Part shown: positions 27,722-39,018 of the stretch, one piece after another | Layout: every line of letters begins with the position of its first letter | Position numbering within the stretch: the stretch's first letter is position 1 | Assembly: GCF_900167055.1 (NCBI RefSeq) | Contig: NZ_FUXP01000006.1 | Coordinates: forward strand, 100,680 to 164,679 | Direction of reading: 5' to 3' | Length of the DNA: 64,000 bases | DNA from: Lysobacter spongiicola DSM 21749 | GTDB taxonomy: Bacteria; Pseudomonadota; Gammaproteobacteria; Xanthomonadales; Xanthomonadaceae | The notes under the pieces: model-generated | What the model was told of the DNA's origin: nothing | The model's input: only the letters and a program-made list of their open reading frames with translations | Database searches by the model: none | Translations under genes and position numbers: made by a program

Positions 27722-30433
27722 ATGCTCCCGATTCGCCACCTGGCCTGCGCCGTTGCCTTCGTCCTGGCCACGGCATCCTGCCCCACGACCGCCGTCGCCC
27801 AGGACGCCGCAGGCGTCACGGCCTCCGCAGAGGTGCCGACCGGGCCACTGCCCCGGACGGTGGTCCCCAGCCTGGTGGAGCTGGAGCTGAAGCTCGATCC
27901 GGGCCAGCCGCGTTTCTCCGGATCCACGACGATCCACGCCGACATCGCCCGTCCGACCGATGTGGTCTGGATGCACGGCCGCGACCTCGACGTCTCCCGC
28001 GCCGAGGCGGTATTGCCCGCTGGCCGCCGGGTGCCCCTGGAGGCGAAGCAGGTGCATGTCTCCGGCGTGCTCAGGCTGACAGCCGCGGAGGCGCTGCCGG
28101 CCGGTCCTGCCACCATCGAGATCGACTTCGAGGCCCCCTACGGCAACCTGATGGGCGCCTACCGGGTCAACCCGGACGGCGAGGACTACGTGGTGACGCA
28201 GATGGAGCCGCTGGGTGCCCGCAGTACCTTCCCGGGGTTCGACGAACCCAGCTTCAAGCAGCCATGGGACGTCACCCTGATCGTTCCGGAGGATGACGTC
28301 GCCCTTGCCAACGCGCCGGAGACATCCAGCGAGTCGCTGGGCGATGGCTGGAAGAAGGTCGCTTTCAGGCGCACCGAAGCGTTGCCGAGCTACCTGCTGG
28401 CCTTCGTGGTCGGCCCCTGGGACGTGCCCGTCGCACCGGACATCGCGCCCCACGGCCCGCGCAACACGCCGATTCCGCTGCGTGGAGTGGCCGCCAAGGG
28501 CCAGGGCGAGCGGATGCGCTATTCGCTCGAACACACCCCGGCGATCGTGCACGCACTGGAGGATTACTTCGGGGCGGCGTACCCGTTCGCCAAGCTGGAC
28601 AACGTCGCCGCGCCCGATTTTGGTGCCGGCGCGATGGAGAACGCAGGGCTGGTCATTTACCGCGACACGCTGATGCTGCTCGACGAGGCGTCGCCCGTCG
28701 GCCAGCGGCAGGGATTCTGGGGCGTCAGTGCCCATGAACTCGCCCACCAGTGGTTCGGCAACCTGGTGACGATGGCCTGGTGGGACGATCTCTGGCTCAA
28801 CGAGGCGTTCGCCACCTGGATGGGCAACAAAATCACCGGCCGGCTGCAGCCCGACTTCCACACCGACCGCAACATCCTGGAGGGGGGGCTGCGGGCGATG
28901 CGCGCGGACAGTCTCGCCTCCACGCGGCGCATCCACCAGCCGATCAACGACTTCACCGAAATTTCGTCGGCGTTCGATGGCATCACCTACCAGAAGGGCG
29001 GGGCGGTCCTGTCGATGTTCGAAAACTACGTCGGCGAAGAGCGCTTCCGCGACGGCGTGCGCCAGTACCTGCGCGCCAACGAGCGCGGCAACGCGACCAG
29101 CACCGACCTGATCGACGCCATCGCCGCGCAGAGCAACGAGCCGGAACGGGTCAAGGACGCCTTCCTCGATTTCATCGACCAGCCCGGGGTGCCGATGGTC
29201 AAGGTCGATGTCGATTGCGATGAGGGCGACAGCCCGGCGCTGGTGCTGCAACAGCAGCGATACCTGCCGATCGGCTCCTCGGCGGACGCCGCGCAGACGT
29301 GGGGTATCCCGATGTGCGTGCGCTATGCGGCCGATGGCGATGTTCAAGAGCAGTGCGGGCTGGTCGCGGGTGACCGGGCGAGGTTCGCGTTGGAGCAGGC
29401 GCAGTCGTGCCCGGCATGGGTGATGCCCAACGCCCACGGAGCCGGGTACTACCGCTTCGCACTGGCACCACAGTGGCAGGAGGCGGTCTCGGCCGCCTTT
29501 GAGCAACTCGACGAACGGGAGCAGCGCGTCTATGCCGACTCGGTCACCGCCGCCTATGGCTCGGGTGAACTGACCGTTTCGCAGATGCTCGCGGCACTGC
29601 CCCGTTTCGCCACCGCCGATGCACGCCAGACCGCCACCGCCGGCATGGGCGAGGTCGAGTGGATCGAAGAACACCTGCTGGCCGACGAAAGCGGACGTGC
29701 CGCCCTGCGGGCCCACGTTGCCGACGTCTACCGCCCGCGCCTGCAGGCGCTGGGCATGGTGCCGCGGCAAGGCGAGAGCGATGACGACCGCCTGTTGCGA
29801 AGCGGCCTGATCGGTTATTTCGCGGATACGCTGGGGGATGCGGCGGTGCGGTCGGTCCTGAAGGAACGCGGGGACGCGGTCCTGGGGCTGGGGACCGGCG
29901 GGGCACTGGATCCCGACGCGACCTCCCGGGACCAGCGTGGAACGGCGTTGTCGGTGGCGGTGCAAGAGGGCGGCCAGGCTGCCTTCGACCTTGCCGAGGA
30001 GCACCTGCGCGCCAGCCAGGACGCCGTGCTGCGGCGCGAGTTGCTCTCCGCGATGGGCAGCGTGACCGATCCGGCGCTTGCCGAGCGAGCGCGCGGTTTT
30101 GTTCTGGAGCCGGGCCTGCTGAGGCTCAACGAGATCTACTACGTGGTCTTCAGCCAGGCCGGGGAGTCGGGCAACCGGCCCGCCCTGCGCGACTGGCTGG
30201 AAACCAACTACGACGCGTTGCAGGCGAAGCTCGCACCCGGGGGGTCGGCCATCGCCAGTGCGTATGCCGCCGGCATGTGCAGCGTCGGGGAAGCCGAGGC
30301 GCTGCAGCAGCGGTTCGGCGAACGGATGTCGACCATCGAGGGCGGCCCGCTCGACCTGAAGCAGACCGCTGAAGCGATTGCGCTGTGCGCGGCAGCCAAG
30401 GATGCACGGCAGGGGCAACCGATCAGCTACTGA
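27722..30433 (+). CDS. Secreted M1-family aminopeptidase
   Basis: A zinc aminopeptidase of 903 residues with an N-terminal signal peptide (cleavage near AVA|QD, about residue 27). The exopeptidase motif GAMENAG lies near residues 301-307, and the zinc site [10 protein letters not shown]...NEAF puts His338, His342 and Glu361 in HEXXH-X18-E. A C-terminal helical ERAP-like domain completes the M1 architecture. The start at 27722 is supported by AAGGA about 7 bases upstream; the frame is open further but overlaps ahpC. The gene is divergent from ahpC; 182 bases lie between the OxyR operator and its ATG. Confidence 0.95.
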   Translation: MLPIRHLACAVAFVLATASCPTTAVAQDAAGVTASAEVPTGPLPRTVVPSLVELELKLDPGQPRFSGSTTIHADIARPTDVVWMHGRDLDVSRAEAVLPAGRRVPLEAKQVHVSGVLRLTAAEALPAGPATIEIDFEAPYGNLMGAYRVNPDGEDYVVTQMEPLGARSTFPGFDEPSFKQPWDVTLIVPEDDVALANAPETSSESLGDGWKKVAFRRTEALPSYLLAFVVGPWDVPVAPDIAPHGPRNTPIPLRGVAAKGQGERMRYSLEHTPAIVHALEDYFGAAYPFAKLDNVAAPDFGAGAMENAGLVIYRDTLMLLDEASPVGQRQGFWGVSAHELAHQWFGNLVTMAWWDDLWLNEAFATWMGNKITGRLQPDFHTDRNILEGGLRAMRADSLASTRRIHQPINDFTEISSAFDGITYQKGGAVLSMFENYVGEERFRDGVRQYLRANERGNATSTDLIDAIAAQSNEPERVKDAFLDFIDQPGVPMVKVDVDCDEGDSPALVLQQQRYLPIGSSADAAQTWGIPMCVRYAADGDVQEQCGLVAGDRARFALEQAQSCPAWVMPNAHGAGYYRFALAPQWQEAVSAAFEQLDEREQRVYADSVTAAYGSGELTVSQMLAALPRFATADARQTATAGMGEVEWIEEHLLADESGRAALRAHVADVYRPRLQALGMVPRQGESDDDRLLRSGLIGYFADTLGDAAVRSVLKERGDAVLGLGTGGALDPDATSRDQRGTALSVAVQEGGQAAFDLAEEHLRASQDAVLRRELLSAMGSVTDPALAERARGFVLEPGLLRLNEIYYVVFSQAGESGNRPALRDWLETNYDALQAKLAPGGSAIASAYAAGMCSVGEAEALQQRFGERMSTIEGGPLDLKQTAEAIALCAAAKDARQGQPISY

Positions 30434-30488
30434 CCGCCCTCCGGCATCACGGCGTAGGATGGCCGCCCCCGACTACCCATGCGATCCG

Positions 30489-31313
30489 ATGCCGCGCCTG
30501 GATGCCCTTCTCCGTGATGCCCGCACCGGCCTCGATCCCGGCGAGGCGGAGCTGTTGCTGGCGCACGTGCTCGGTCGCCCGCGTAGTTGGCTGTACGCGC
30601 ACGGCGACGACGAGATTGGCGAGGCGGTGGTAGCACGCTTCGCCCAGCTGCTGGCGCGCCGGAAGGCAGGCGAGCCGGTCGCCTACCTCACCGGCCGGCG
30701 CGGGTTCTGGCGCTTCGACCTGCAGGTGGAACCGGCGACGCTGATCCCGAGGCCCGAGACTGAATTGCTGGTCGAGCTGGCGCTTGGGCGACTTCCAGTC
30801 AGTGTCCCGTGCCGGGTGGCGGATCTCGGTACCGGCAGTGGCGCGATCGCCCTGGCGTTGGCCCACGAGCGTCCCGATGCCCACGTGGTCGCCACCGATG
30901 CCAGTGCAGGCGCTCTGGAGGTGGCGTCCGCCAATGCCCGGGCACTCGGGCTGGACAACGTCACCTTCCGCCTCGGCGACTGGCTCGCACCGCTTGCCGG
31001 AGAGCGATACGAGCTCATCGCCAGCAACCCGCCCTACATCCGGGACGACGACCCGCACCTTGGCCGGGGCGACCTTCGCTTCGAGCCCTCGAGCGCATTG
31101 GTTTCCGGCTGCGACGGTCTGGACGCGATCCGGGTGATCGCCCGCGAAGCGCCTGCGCATCTGTCGCCGCGTGGCTGGCTGCTGGTCGAACACGGATGGG
31201 ACCAGGGCGAAGCCGTACGCGCGCTGTTCGAGGACGCAGGGCTGCATGAGGTGGAGACAGTGCGGGACCTCGAAGCCCGCGATCGCGTCACCCTCGGCCG
31301 GAACGGCGGCTGA
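30489..31313 (+). CDS. prmC: Release factor glutamine methyltransferase
   Basis: Methylates the Gln of the GGQ motif in RF1 and RF2. The SAM fold motif is [15 protein letters not shown] and the catalytic NPPY is at 180-183 (SNPPYI), close to E. coli. The start [11 protein letters not shown] at 30489 gives 274 residues (E. coli 277); an ATG at 30459 would add ten residues without homology. Unlike E. coli, it is not beside prfA, which is about 22 kb away in this window. Confidence 0.95.
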   Translation: MPRLDALLRDARTGLDPGEAELLLAHVLGRPRSWLYAHGDDEIGEAVVARFAQLLARRKAGEPVAYLTGRRGFWRFDLQVEPATLIPRPETELLVELALGRLPVSVPCRVADLGTGSGAIALALAHERPDAHVVATDASAGALEVASANARALGLDNVTFRLGDWLAPLAGERYELIASNPPYIRDDDPHLGRGDLRFEPSSALVSGCDGLDAIRVIAREAPAHLSPRGWLLVEHGWDQGEAVRALFEDAGLHEVETVRDLEARDRVTLGRNGG

Positions 31314-31381
31314 CCGCCGGCGGAGGCTGCGGGTTAACGGGTCGCTCGTTAGAATTTGCTGCTTTCCATCCGAGAGCCGCC

Positions 31382-32323
31382 ATGCGCACCCTCTATCCCG
31401 AGATCGAGCCGTACGACACCGGCAGCATCGACGTCGACGAGCGCCACACGCTGTACTACGAGCAGTGCGGCAACCCCGACGGCAAGCCGGTGGTCCTGTT
31501 GCACGGCGGCCCCGGCGGCGGTTGCAGCAGCAAGATGCGTCGCTTCCACGACCCGGAGAAGTACCGCATCGTGCTGTTCGACCAGCGCGGCAGCGGCCGC
31601 TCCACGCCGCATGCCGACCTGGTCGACAACACCACCTGGCACCTGGTCGAGGACATCGAGAAGCTGCGCGTGAAGCTCGATATCGAGCAGTGGCAGGTAT
31701 TCGGCGGCAGCTGGGGCTCCACGCTCGCGCTCGCCTACGCCGAATCGCACCCCCGGCGCGTGACGGAGCTGGTGCTGCGCGGCATCTTCATGCTGCGCCG
31801 ATGGGAGCTGGAATGGTTCTACCAGGAGGGCGCCAACCGCCTGTTCCCGGAAGCCTGGGAGCACTACCTGAAGCCGATCCCGGTGACCGAGCGGCACGAC
31901 CTCATCAGCGCCTTCCACCGCCGCCTCACCAGCGACGACGAAAACGAGCGCCTGGCGGCCGCCAAGGCCTGGAGCGTATGGGAAGGCGCGACCAGCTTCC
32001 TGCACATCGACGAGGACTTCGCCAGCAGCCACGAGGATCCCCGGTTCGCCCTGGCGTTCGCGCGTATCGAGAACCACTACTTCGTCAACAGCGGCTTCTT
32101 CGAGGTCGATGACCAGCTGTTGCGCGATGCCGAGCGCATCGCATCGATCCCGGGCGTGATCGTGCACGGGCGCTACGACGTGGTGTGTCCGGTGCAGAAC
32201 GCGTGGGACCTGCACAAGGCCTGGCCGAAGGCCGAGCTGGCCATCACGCCGACGTCCGGCCACTCCGCGTTCGAGGCGGAGAACGTGGATGCGCTGGTGA
32301 GCGCGACCGATCGCTTCGCCTGA
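31382..32323 (+). CDS. pip: Prolyl aminopeptidase
   Basis: A serine peptidase of the alpha/beta-hydrolase fold that removes N-terminal proline. HGGPGGG forms the oxyanion region. The nucleophile Ser110 is in GGSWGS, with Asp266 (GRYD) and His294 (SGH) completing the triad. Both the length of 313 residues and the three positions coincide with the structurally known Xanthomonas enzyme. It is monocistronic, 68 bases after prmC and convergent with the NUDIX gene. Confidence 0.97.
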   Translation: MRTLYPEIEPYDTGSIDVDERHTLYYEQCGNPDGKPVVLLHGGPGGGCSSKMRRFHDPEKYRIVLFDQRGSGRSTPHADLVDNTTWHLVEDIEKLRVKLDIEQWQVFGGSWGSTLALAYAESHPRRVTELVLRGIFMLRRWELEWFYQEGANRLFPEAWEHYLKPIPVTERHDLISAFHRRLTSDDENERLAAAKAWSVWEGATSFLHIDEDFASSHEDPRFALAFARIENHYFVNSGFFEVDDQLLRDAERIASIPGVIVHGRYDVVCPVQNAWDLHKAWPKAELAITPTSGHSAFEAENVDALVSATDRFA

Positions 32324-32355
32324 AGCCCTTCCTGCCGGGGCGCGTCGCCCGCGCC

Positions 32356-32907
32356 TCAGTAGCCCGGCGCGGGGGAGCCGTCCGGGTCGTGGTCGACCAT
32401 CCACAGCCCCGCCCACAGCTTCAGGTCCATCTCGAAGCCCTCGCGCTGCTTCTGCATCAGCCAGGCAGGCGCCTGCTTGCGCGGCACGGTGTGGACCACG
32501 ATCTCCTCGTTGTCCACGCCGCCGCCGTCGCCGACCTTGACCAGGTCCCGGGCCCGCACGAAGGCGATGCGCTCGCTGCTCATCCCCGAAGACGTCGGCC
32601 CGATCAGCAGTACGTCCACCCGCCCCGGTTTCCAGCCGGTCTCCTCAACCAGCTCTCGCCGGGCGGCGATCTCGAAGGTGTCCTCGGCGAGGTCGTCGCC
32701 GACCAGGCCGGCCGGCATTTCGATGGTGCGTGCCCCCAGCGGAACCCTGTACTGCTCGACGAACAGCACTTCGTCATCGGGCGTGACCGCGATGATGATC
32801 ACGGCCATGCCATTGCCATGGGTGCGCTCGGCGTATTCCCATTGGCCGCGCCGGACCATGCGCAGCCAGTCGCCGTCGTAGAGGATCTCAGGGGTGTCGT
32901 CGTTCAT
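32356..32907 (-). CDS. NUDIX hydrolase (ADP-ribose pyrophosphatase-like)
   Basis: A 183-residue NUDIX protein. The catalytic helix is AARRELVEETGW, preceded by TIEMPAGLVGDD, and the N-terminal strand IIIAVTPDDEVLFVEQYRVPL is typical of ADP-ribose/nucleoside-diphosphate-sugar pyrophosphatases. The start is taken at 32907 (MNDDTPEILY); an in-frame ATG three codons earlier at 32916 is equally poor in ribosome-site signal. The exact nucleotide substrate is unknown. Confidence 0.9.
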   Translation of the reverse strand: MNDDTPEILYDGDWLRMVRRGQWEYAERTHGNGMAVIIIAVTPDDEVLFVEQYRVPLGARTIEMPAGLVGDDLAEDTFEIAARRELVEETGWKPGRVDVLLIGPTSSGMSSERIAFVRARDLVKVGDGGGVDNEEIVVHTVPRKQAPAWLMQKQREGFEMDLKLWAGLWMVDHDPDGSPAPGY

Positions 32908-32948
32908 GCGTGCCATCGTAACCGTGGGGCGTTGCAGGAGGCGGCAGG

Positions 32949-33893
32949 TCAAGCGGCCGGTGCGAACTCGAGACCGGCGGCGTTGAACAGCCGCCGGCGC
33001 GTCATCGGGCCGAAGCGCAGGCTGTCGCACAACCCTGCCAGTGCACCGCCATCCGCCGTGGAGCGGACGAAGTGGGTGTCGGCGCCGAGGAGCGGCACGT
33101 CGCAGGCGATCGTCGCGAGTTGCCGGCACAGCAGGGCCTGCTCGCGGTGCGCACGCAGCCTGGCCGCACACGCAGCCGCACCCCGCAGGCGCAGGTAGGG
33201 CACCTCTTCGACCCGTTCCAGTAGCGCGTCCAGGCTGCCGAAGTACGCCAGCAACGCAGCGGCCGTCTTGGCCCCGATACCAGGCACGCCGGGGATGTTG
33301 TCCACCGCGTCCCCGGTCAGCGCCAGGTAGTCGGCGATCTGTGTCGCCGCGACGCCGTGGCGGGCGGGTACGCCGGCGGCGCCCCAGCGCTGCCCACGGG
33401 CGAAATCCCATTGTTCATCGTGCTCGCCGAGCAACTGCGAGAGGTCCTTGTCGGCCGAGACGATGACCGCCTTGAAGCCGTGGCCGCGTGCGCCGATGCA
33501 GGCGCTGCCGATCAGGTCGTCGGCCTCGTATTCGCGATGCCCCAGCACGCACAGCCCGAGTGCGACGCACAAGGCACGGCAGTGCGCGAACTGGCGGCGC
33601 AGCTCATCGGGTGCAGGCTCGCGATTGGCCTTGTAGGCGGGATACAGCGCATTGCGGAAGCAGGAGTCGAGCGCTTCATCGAAGGCGATGGCGATGTGCT
33701 GGGGGCGGGTGCGGTCAAGCAGTTCCAGCAGGAACCGGGCGAAGCCATGCACCGCGTTGGTCGGCCACCCCTCGGCGTCGCGGAATTCGTCGGGCATCGA
33801 GTGCCATGCGCGGAACACGTAGAGGCTGGCATCGACCAGGTACAGCGTGCGGCGCGGGGCGTCGGGGTGGATGCCAGCCGGCGCCGGCATCAT
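32949..33893 (-). CDS. 5'-3' exonuclease family protein, Xni/flap-endonuclease-like
   Basis: A 314-residue PIN-like 5' nuclease without a polymerase domain. LYLVDASLYVFRAWHSMP and IAIAFDEALDSCFRNALYPAYKANR hold metal-binding acids and the helical arch; YEADDLIGS and VSADKDLSQLL are further acidic motifs; ALTGDAVDNIPGVPGIGAKTA is the helix-hairpin-helix. This matches the Pol I N-terminal nuclease and Xni (ExoIX). Start 33893 overlaps the nitroreductase stop by 4 bases (ATGA); an ATG at 33902 is a possible alternative. Confidence 0.92.
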   Translation of the reverse strand: MMPAPAGIHPDAPRRTLYLVDASLYVFRAWHSMPDEFRDAEGWPTNAVHGFARFLLELLDRTRPQHIAIAFDEALDSCFRNALYPAYKANREPAPDELRRQFAHCRALCVALGLCVLGHREYEADDLIGSACIGARGHGFKAVIVSADKDLSQLLGEHDEQWDFARGQRWGAAGVPARHGVAATQIADYLALTGDAVDNIPGVPGIGAKTAAALLAYFGSLDALLERVEEVPYLRLRGAAACAARLRAHREQALLCRQLATIACDVPLLGADTHFVRSTADGGALAGLCDSLRFGPMTRRRLFNAAGLEFAPAA

Positions 33894-34486
33894 GGCGCCC
33901 ATTCCGAGAGCAGGTTCGCCGGGTCCGGACGCTCACGTTCGGGCACCTCGATGCAGGGGGTCCCGAGATGGATGAAGCCGATGATGCGTTCGTCCTGCGC
34001 CAGCCCGAGCATCGATGCGACACCCGCATCGTATGCCGCCCAGCCGGTCAGCCAGCAGCCACCGTAGCCCAGCGCCTGGGCCGCCTGCAGCAAAGCGAAG
34101 CAGGTGCAGCCGGCCGTGAGCAGGCGCTCGGTTTCCGGAATCTTCGGATCGGCTCCCAAGCGGGCGATCGCCACGACCACCAGGGGCGCGTGGCGATAGC
34201 GGTCGCGATCTTTTTCGAGTGCCGAAGCCGAGGCATCGGGATCCGCCGCCTGGTGCAGGTTCGCAAGGCGCTCCCCGAACGCGCGCAGGGCGTCGCCACG
34301 GATGGCGATGAAGCGGAATGGTTCGCGGCGACCATGGTCAGGGACGCGGGTGGCGGAGCGGAGCAGCCGGGCCAGGGTCGGCTGGTCGGGAGCCGGCGCC
34401 TTCAGTTGCGTGTACGGCACCGAACGGCGCGTGTCGAGGCTGGAAAGGCCCGCGTTCGCGCGCGCAACGGAATCAATGGGAGACAT
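33890..34486 (-). CDS. Nitroreductase family protein (FMN, YdjA-like)
   Basis: A 198-residue FMN-binding oxidoreductase. RRSVPYTQLKAPAP and GRREPFRFIAIRGDA fit the FMN-binding N-terminus. QAAQALGYGGCWLTGWAAYD and IIGFIHLGTPC are C-terminal family motifs, the Gly-Gly-Cys-Trp patch being typical of the YdjA subgroup. The substrate is unknown. It is coupled to the downstream nuclease by a 4-base overlap and divergent from the DUF1631 gene. Confidence 0.9.
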   Translation of the reverse strand: MSPIDSVARANAGLSSLDTRRSVPYTQLKAPAPDQPTLARLLRSATRVPDHGRREPFRFIAIRGDALRAFGERLANLHQAADPDASASALEKDRDRYRHAPLVVVAIARLGADPKIPETERLLTAGCTCFALLQAAQALGYGGCWLTGWAAYDAGVASMLGLAQDERIIGFIHLGTPCIEVPERERPDPANLLSEWAP

Positions 34487-34594
34487 CGGTCACAAGATGG
34501 AGAGCCTGCAGGAATGCTGACCCATCTTGCCACTATGCTGCGCTATGCGTCCCCTCGAGGGCGACATCACGTGACACCTGCCAGGTAGACAGAC

Positions 34595-37009
34595 GTGCCC
34601 ATCCAACCGCTCGGCACCGCCCAAGCCACACGCAAGGATCCCACCCGGGTCCTGGAGGAGATCAAGCGCCTCGCGCTCGAGCAACTCGGCGGGTTGCCGG
34701 GCAGCCTGTACCCGGCGGTTGAGCGGGCGCTGGAGGCCGCGGCCAACAGCAACATGGATCCGCGGGCTTCGCAGGTCCTGTACCAGAACCAGGCCGCGCT
34801 GTGGGTGCTGAAGCAGCATCACGCCGCCCACGTCATGCGCTTCCGCCAGAACGTCGGGTCCGGCTTCGACAGTTTCCGGCCACAAGGCGGCCGCGCCCGG
34901 CGTGAGCTGCCGCTCGGACTGGTGGACGAGGGACAACTGGACCTGCACCTGGCCGGGCAGACGCTGGTCCAGGTTTTCGAGAAGATCCACGCCGAGCCGC
35001 TGGAGGCCATGGCGGGCCGGTTGAAGGTGCTGTCGGCCGTGCTCGGGCTGGAGCCGCCGGAGAACCCGGTGGGCCCGGAGCGGCTGGTCTCGTCCTTCGT
35101 GGACACGCTCAGCGGCGAGCAGGTGCCGGAGGCCCTCCGCGGGCAGTTGTTCCGGCAATACGAGCAGGAACTGGCGAAGGTTCTCGGCAACCTCTACGAA
35201 CAGGTGAACACGCTGCTGGCAAGCAGCGGATACGGCACCGCCGTGCCGGGTACGCAGGCACCCGCGCCGCGGCCGGAAGTGCCGCCGGTGTCCCATCACG
35301 AGCTGGTCGAGCCGCGCTTTCCGTCTGCCCCCGCGGACACCACGGGCCCGGCGGGTCCGGGCTGGAGCGGCGCGGACGCGGCCGGCGGCCATGGCCCTGC
35401 GGGTGGTGCCGGCGTTGGCCCGGGTGCGAGTGGCGCCGTGGCACCTGGCCACGGAAATGCCGCGGGTGATCAGCGTGGAGCTTCGGCGGCTGGAGCACCG
35501 GGCGGTGGTGATGCCGCCGCTCCGCAACAACCGGGCTTTGACTCCGCTCCCGGGGCTTCGGCTCCGACGCCTGCCGAACTGGTGGAGCTGCGCAACATGC
35601 TCCACGCGTGGCGGGAGGGCGTGTTGCGTGGTGCCGCCGGCCCGATGCCTGCTCCCGGCCAGGTCCCGCAACCTGTGTCCGCTGACCGACGCGAGATGCG
35701 CGTGGACGAGGTCGTCAGCGTCGCCTCGCTGCTGCAGGCGGAACCCTCCGACGTATTCGCACGGGCCCTGGCAGGCAGCGGCCGCCTGGCCGGGGTGATC
35801 CGCGAACAGCTCAGCGACGGCTCCCGCCGGCTCGGGCTCGATCCGGAAGGCATCCGCTTCAGCCTGGACGAGGAGGATGCGATCGACCTGGTCGCATTGC
35901 TGTTCGATTCCCTGTTCCAGAGCCACCAGCTGCAGGATCGGGCGCGACGCCTGTATGCGCGCCTGGTGCTGCCGATCGTCAAGGTGGCACTGACCGACCA
36001 GGACATGTTCGTCCGGCCGGCCCATCCGGCCCGGCGCCTGATCGATGCGATCACAGAGGCCTGCGCCGGCAACCGCGGCGAGACTTCGCAGGAGCGGGAA
36101 CTGCTCGACCGCGCGGCCGCGGTCTCGCAACGGGTCGTGGCCGAGTACAACGAGGACCTTGCGATCTTCGAGACCGCGCATGCGGAGCTCGACGCGTTGC
36201 TGCAACAGCAGCGCCGGCGCATCGAGCTGCAGGCCGAGCGTGCCGCCAAGGCGACCTACGGGCGCGAACGCCTGAACCTCGCTCGCGACCAGGCCGACAC
36301 GATGCTTGCCACGCGGCTGGCGGCACCGCCCCTGAGCCATGCGGTCGCCGATTTCCTGATGACCTCCTGGCGCCACCACCTGGTGCAGGTACTGCTGCGC
36401 GAAGGCGCCGACAGTCCCCGCCTGACCGAAGCCAAGGCGCTGGGCGACGCGATCGTCGCGGCGGACCGGGTCGCGGCCGAGGCCCGTGGTGGCGAGCTGG
36501 CGCGTCGTTTGCTGGCGCTCGAGCCGGCCATCGTCGCCTGCCTCGCCAGCTCGGGGCTGGACCACACCGCCGCAGAACATGGGCTGGCCGTGCTGGTGAA
36601 GGGGCTCGTTTATCCCGATGCGCCCCGCAAGCTATACGAGGCGCCGACTTCCGACACCTCCGATGAGGAGGAGGACGAGAAGGGCCTGTGGCTTGCCGGT
36701 GGTACCGACACGCTGCGCTTCGATCCGGCCGTGGCCGACCGCATGCGCGACCTGGAGGTCGGCGAGTGGTTGCAGCTCACGGATCTCGACGGTGAGACTT
36801 CCGCGGTGAAGGTGGCCTGGGCCAGTCCGCTGACTTCCCGCCGCTTGCTGGTCAACCGTCGCGGCGTGCGCGTGCTGGTTGCGTCGGCGGAGGAACTGGC
36901 CGTGCTCTCGGCGGCAGGACGCCTGCAGCTGGGCTGCGAGCCCACCCCGTTCGAGCAGGCGATGCAGCATGTGCGCGGGCAACTGGACCGTGCAGTGGGC
37001 CACCACTGA
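34595..37009 (+). CDS. DUF1631 family protein
   Basis: An 804-residue cytoplasmic protein of the DUF1631 family, whose function is not established. The N-terminal third (to about 210) is helical. A disordered linker rich in Gly, Ala and Pro spans about 220-330, then helical DUF1631 blocks (VVSVASLLQAE, DLVALLFDSLFQSH, LPIVKVALTDQDMF). The last 100 residues (LEVGEWLQLTD, SRRLLVNRRGVRVL) look like a PilZ-type beta-barrel. The GTG start at 34595 has AGGT about 9 bases upstream. It is monocistronic and divergent from the nitroreductase. Confidence 0.88.
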   Translation: MPIQPLGTAQATRKDPTRVLEEIKRLALEQLGGLPGSLYPAVERALEAAANSNMDPRASQVLYQNQAALWVLKQHHAAHVMRFRQNVGSGFDSFRPQGGRARRELPLGLVDEGQLDLHLAGQTLVQVFEKIHAEPLEAMAGRLKVLSAVLGLEPPENPVGPERLVSSFVDTLSGEQVPEALRGQLFRQYEQELAKVLGNLYEQVNTLLASSGYGTAVPGTQAPAPRPEVPPVSHHELVEPRFPSAPADTTGPAGPGWSGADAAGGHGPAGGAGVGPGASGAVAPGHGNAAGDQRGASAAGAPGGGDAAAPQQPGFDSAPGASAPTPAELVELRNMLHAWREGVLRGAAGPMPAPGQVPQPVSADRREMRVDEVVSVASLLQAEPSDVFARALAGSGRLAGVIREQLSDGSRRLGLDPEGIRFSLDEEDAIDLVALLFDSLFQSHQLQDRARRLYARLVLPIVKVALTDQDMFVRPAHPARRLIDAITEACAGNRGETSQERELLDRAAAVSQRVVAEYNEDLAIFETAHAELDALLQQQRRRIELQAERAAKATYGRERLNLARDQADTMLATRLAAPPLSHAVADFLMTSWRHHLVQVLLREGADSPRLTEAKALGDAIVAADRVAAEARGGELARRLLALEPAIVACLASSGLDHTAAEHGLAVLVKGLVYPDAPRKLYEAPTSDTSDEEEDEKGLWLAGGTDTLRFDPAVADRMRDLEVGEWLQLTDLDGETSAVKVAWASPLTSRRLLVNRRGVRVLVASAEELAVLSAAGRLQLGCEPTPFEQAMQHVRGQLDRAVGHH

Positions 37010-37073
37010 GCATCGCGTCGCATCCCGTGCGGTCATTCGCTAGGATGCATCCAACCCGGATCGGAGCGAGCGC

Positions 37074-38164
<1,091 letters not shown>

Positions 38165-38168
<4 letters not shown>

Positions 38169-38611
38169 TCTCCGCGCTCCCGGGACCTGTGGGGTGCCGG
38201 ATGCGCCTCTACCCAGGCCTCTCGCTCGGCGGCATCCATTCCGCGCCACTTCGCCTTCATCGCTTCGCGCGCGTCCGGCTCCAGTGTTCGCATGTGGTGG
38301 TAGAGCGCCCGCGCCTCTTCCCGCTGCTCGTCGGACATGTGGCTCCAGCGCTTCACGCCACGGCGGGCGTGTTGCCGCTCATCAGGCGTCATCTGCTGCC
38401 AGCGGCGGGCACGTTCAAGCATGGCTTCGCGCTGGCCGGGCTCCGCGTTCCAGCGCTCACGCACGGGCGCGATCAGGGTGGCACGCTGCGCTTCGGACAA
38501 TTGCTCCCATTGCGGCAGGCCGGTCTCGCTCGCATGCAATGCAGGGCACCCGGCAGCGGTGCCGGACAGCAGGGCCGCGGCAAGGGCGACCTGGGTCAAA
38601 CGGGACATCAT
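38165..38611 (-). CDS. DUF3106 domain protein, exported
   Basis: A 148-residue exported protein with a signal peptide (MMSRLTQVALAAALLSGTAAG) and repeated helical units: WEQLSEAQRATLIAPVRERW, WQQMTPDERQHARRGVKRW and MSDEQREEARALYHHMRTL. This is the DUF3106 pattern. It is the last gene of a coupled sigma/anti-sigma/DUF3106 cassette (ATGA overlap with the anti-sigma gene). The Spy/CpxP-like helical character suggests a periplasmic sensing or buffering part, which is inference. Confidence 0.85.
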
Positions 38612-39018
38612 CGTGAGAACTCCGCGGGGGGCAAGGCCTCGTCGTTAGCGGCGAGCCAGAGGTAGAAGTCGGGATTTTCGTCGAGTGTCGCCAGCATGGC
38701 GGCGACCTCCTCGTCGGCGATCTCCCGTGCCGAAGCCTCCGCCGGCATGGAGGCCATTTGCGGCTGCGAAAGGGCCGGTTCCGGGTCGATGGCGGGCTGC
38801 AACTGCAGCGTGGCCACCAGCGCCAGCGCCAGCGCGGCCGCGCTACCGGCCACCAGCCAGCCGAAGCCACGTCCACGGCGGGGCTCGGTCGCTGCACTGC
38901 GTGCGCGGCGCAACCGGGCCAGCACCGCGGGCGACAGGTGCTCTACCGATCGCGCATGGCTCGCGCGGGCCATCCGGTCGAACTGTCCGGAGGTCATGTC
39001 TTCGCGGTCCGGTGTCAT
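38608..39018 (-). CDS. Putative anti-sigma factor (DUF3619-like)
   Basis: A 136-residue single-pass protein. A cytoplasmic N-terminal segment (about 1-50, with MTSGQFDRMARASHARSVEHLSPAVLARLRRAR) precedes one transmembrane helix (about 58-76, FGWLVAGSAAALALALVATL), and a periplasmic acidic tail follows (MLATLDENPDFYLWLAAND). This topology and ATGA overlaps with the sigma gene before it and DUF3106 after it fit a membrane anti-sigma factor of the DUF3619 type. The family assignment is by resemblance only. Confidence 0.75.
   Translation of the reverse strand: MTPDREDMTSGQFDRMARASHARSVEHLSPAVLARLRRARSAATEPRRGRGFGWLVAGSAAALALALVATLQLQPAIDPEPALSQPQMASMPAEASAREIADEEVAAMLATLDENPDFYLWLAANDEALPPAEFSR

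Noticed and set aside
27599..30418. A 939-codon open frame on the minus strand opposite the M1 aminopeptidase
   Set aside because: Low-complexity, His/Arg/Gly-rich translation with no domain; it is the antisense shadow of a clear M1 enzyme in GC-rich DNA.
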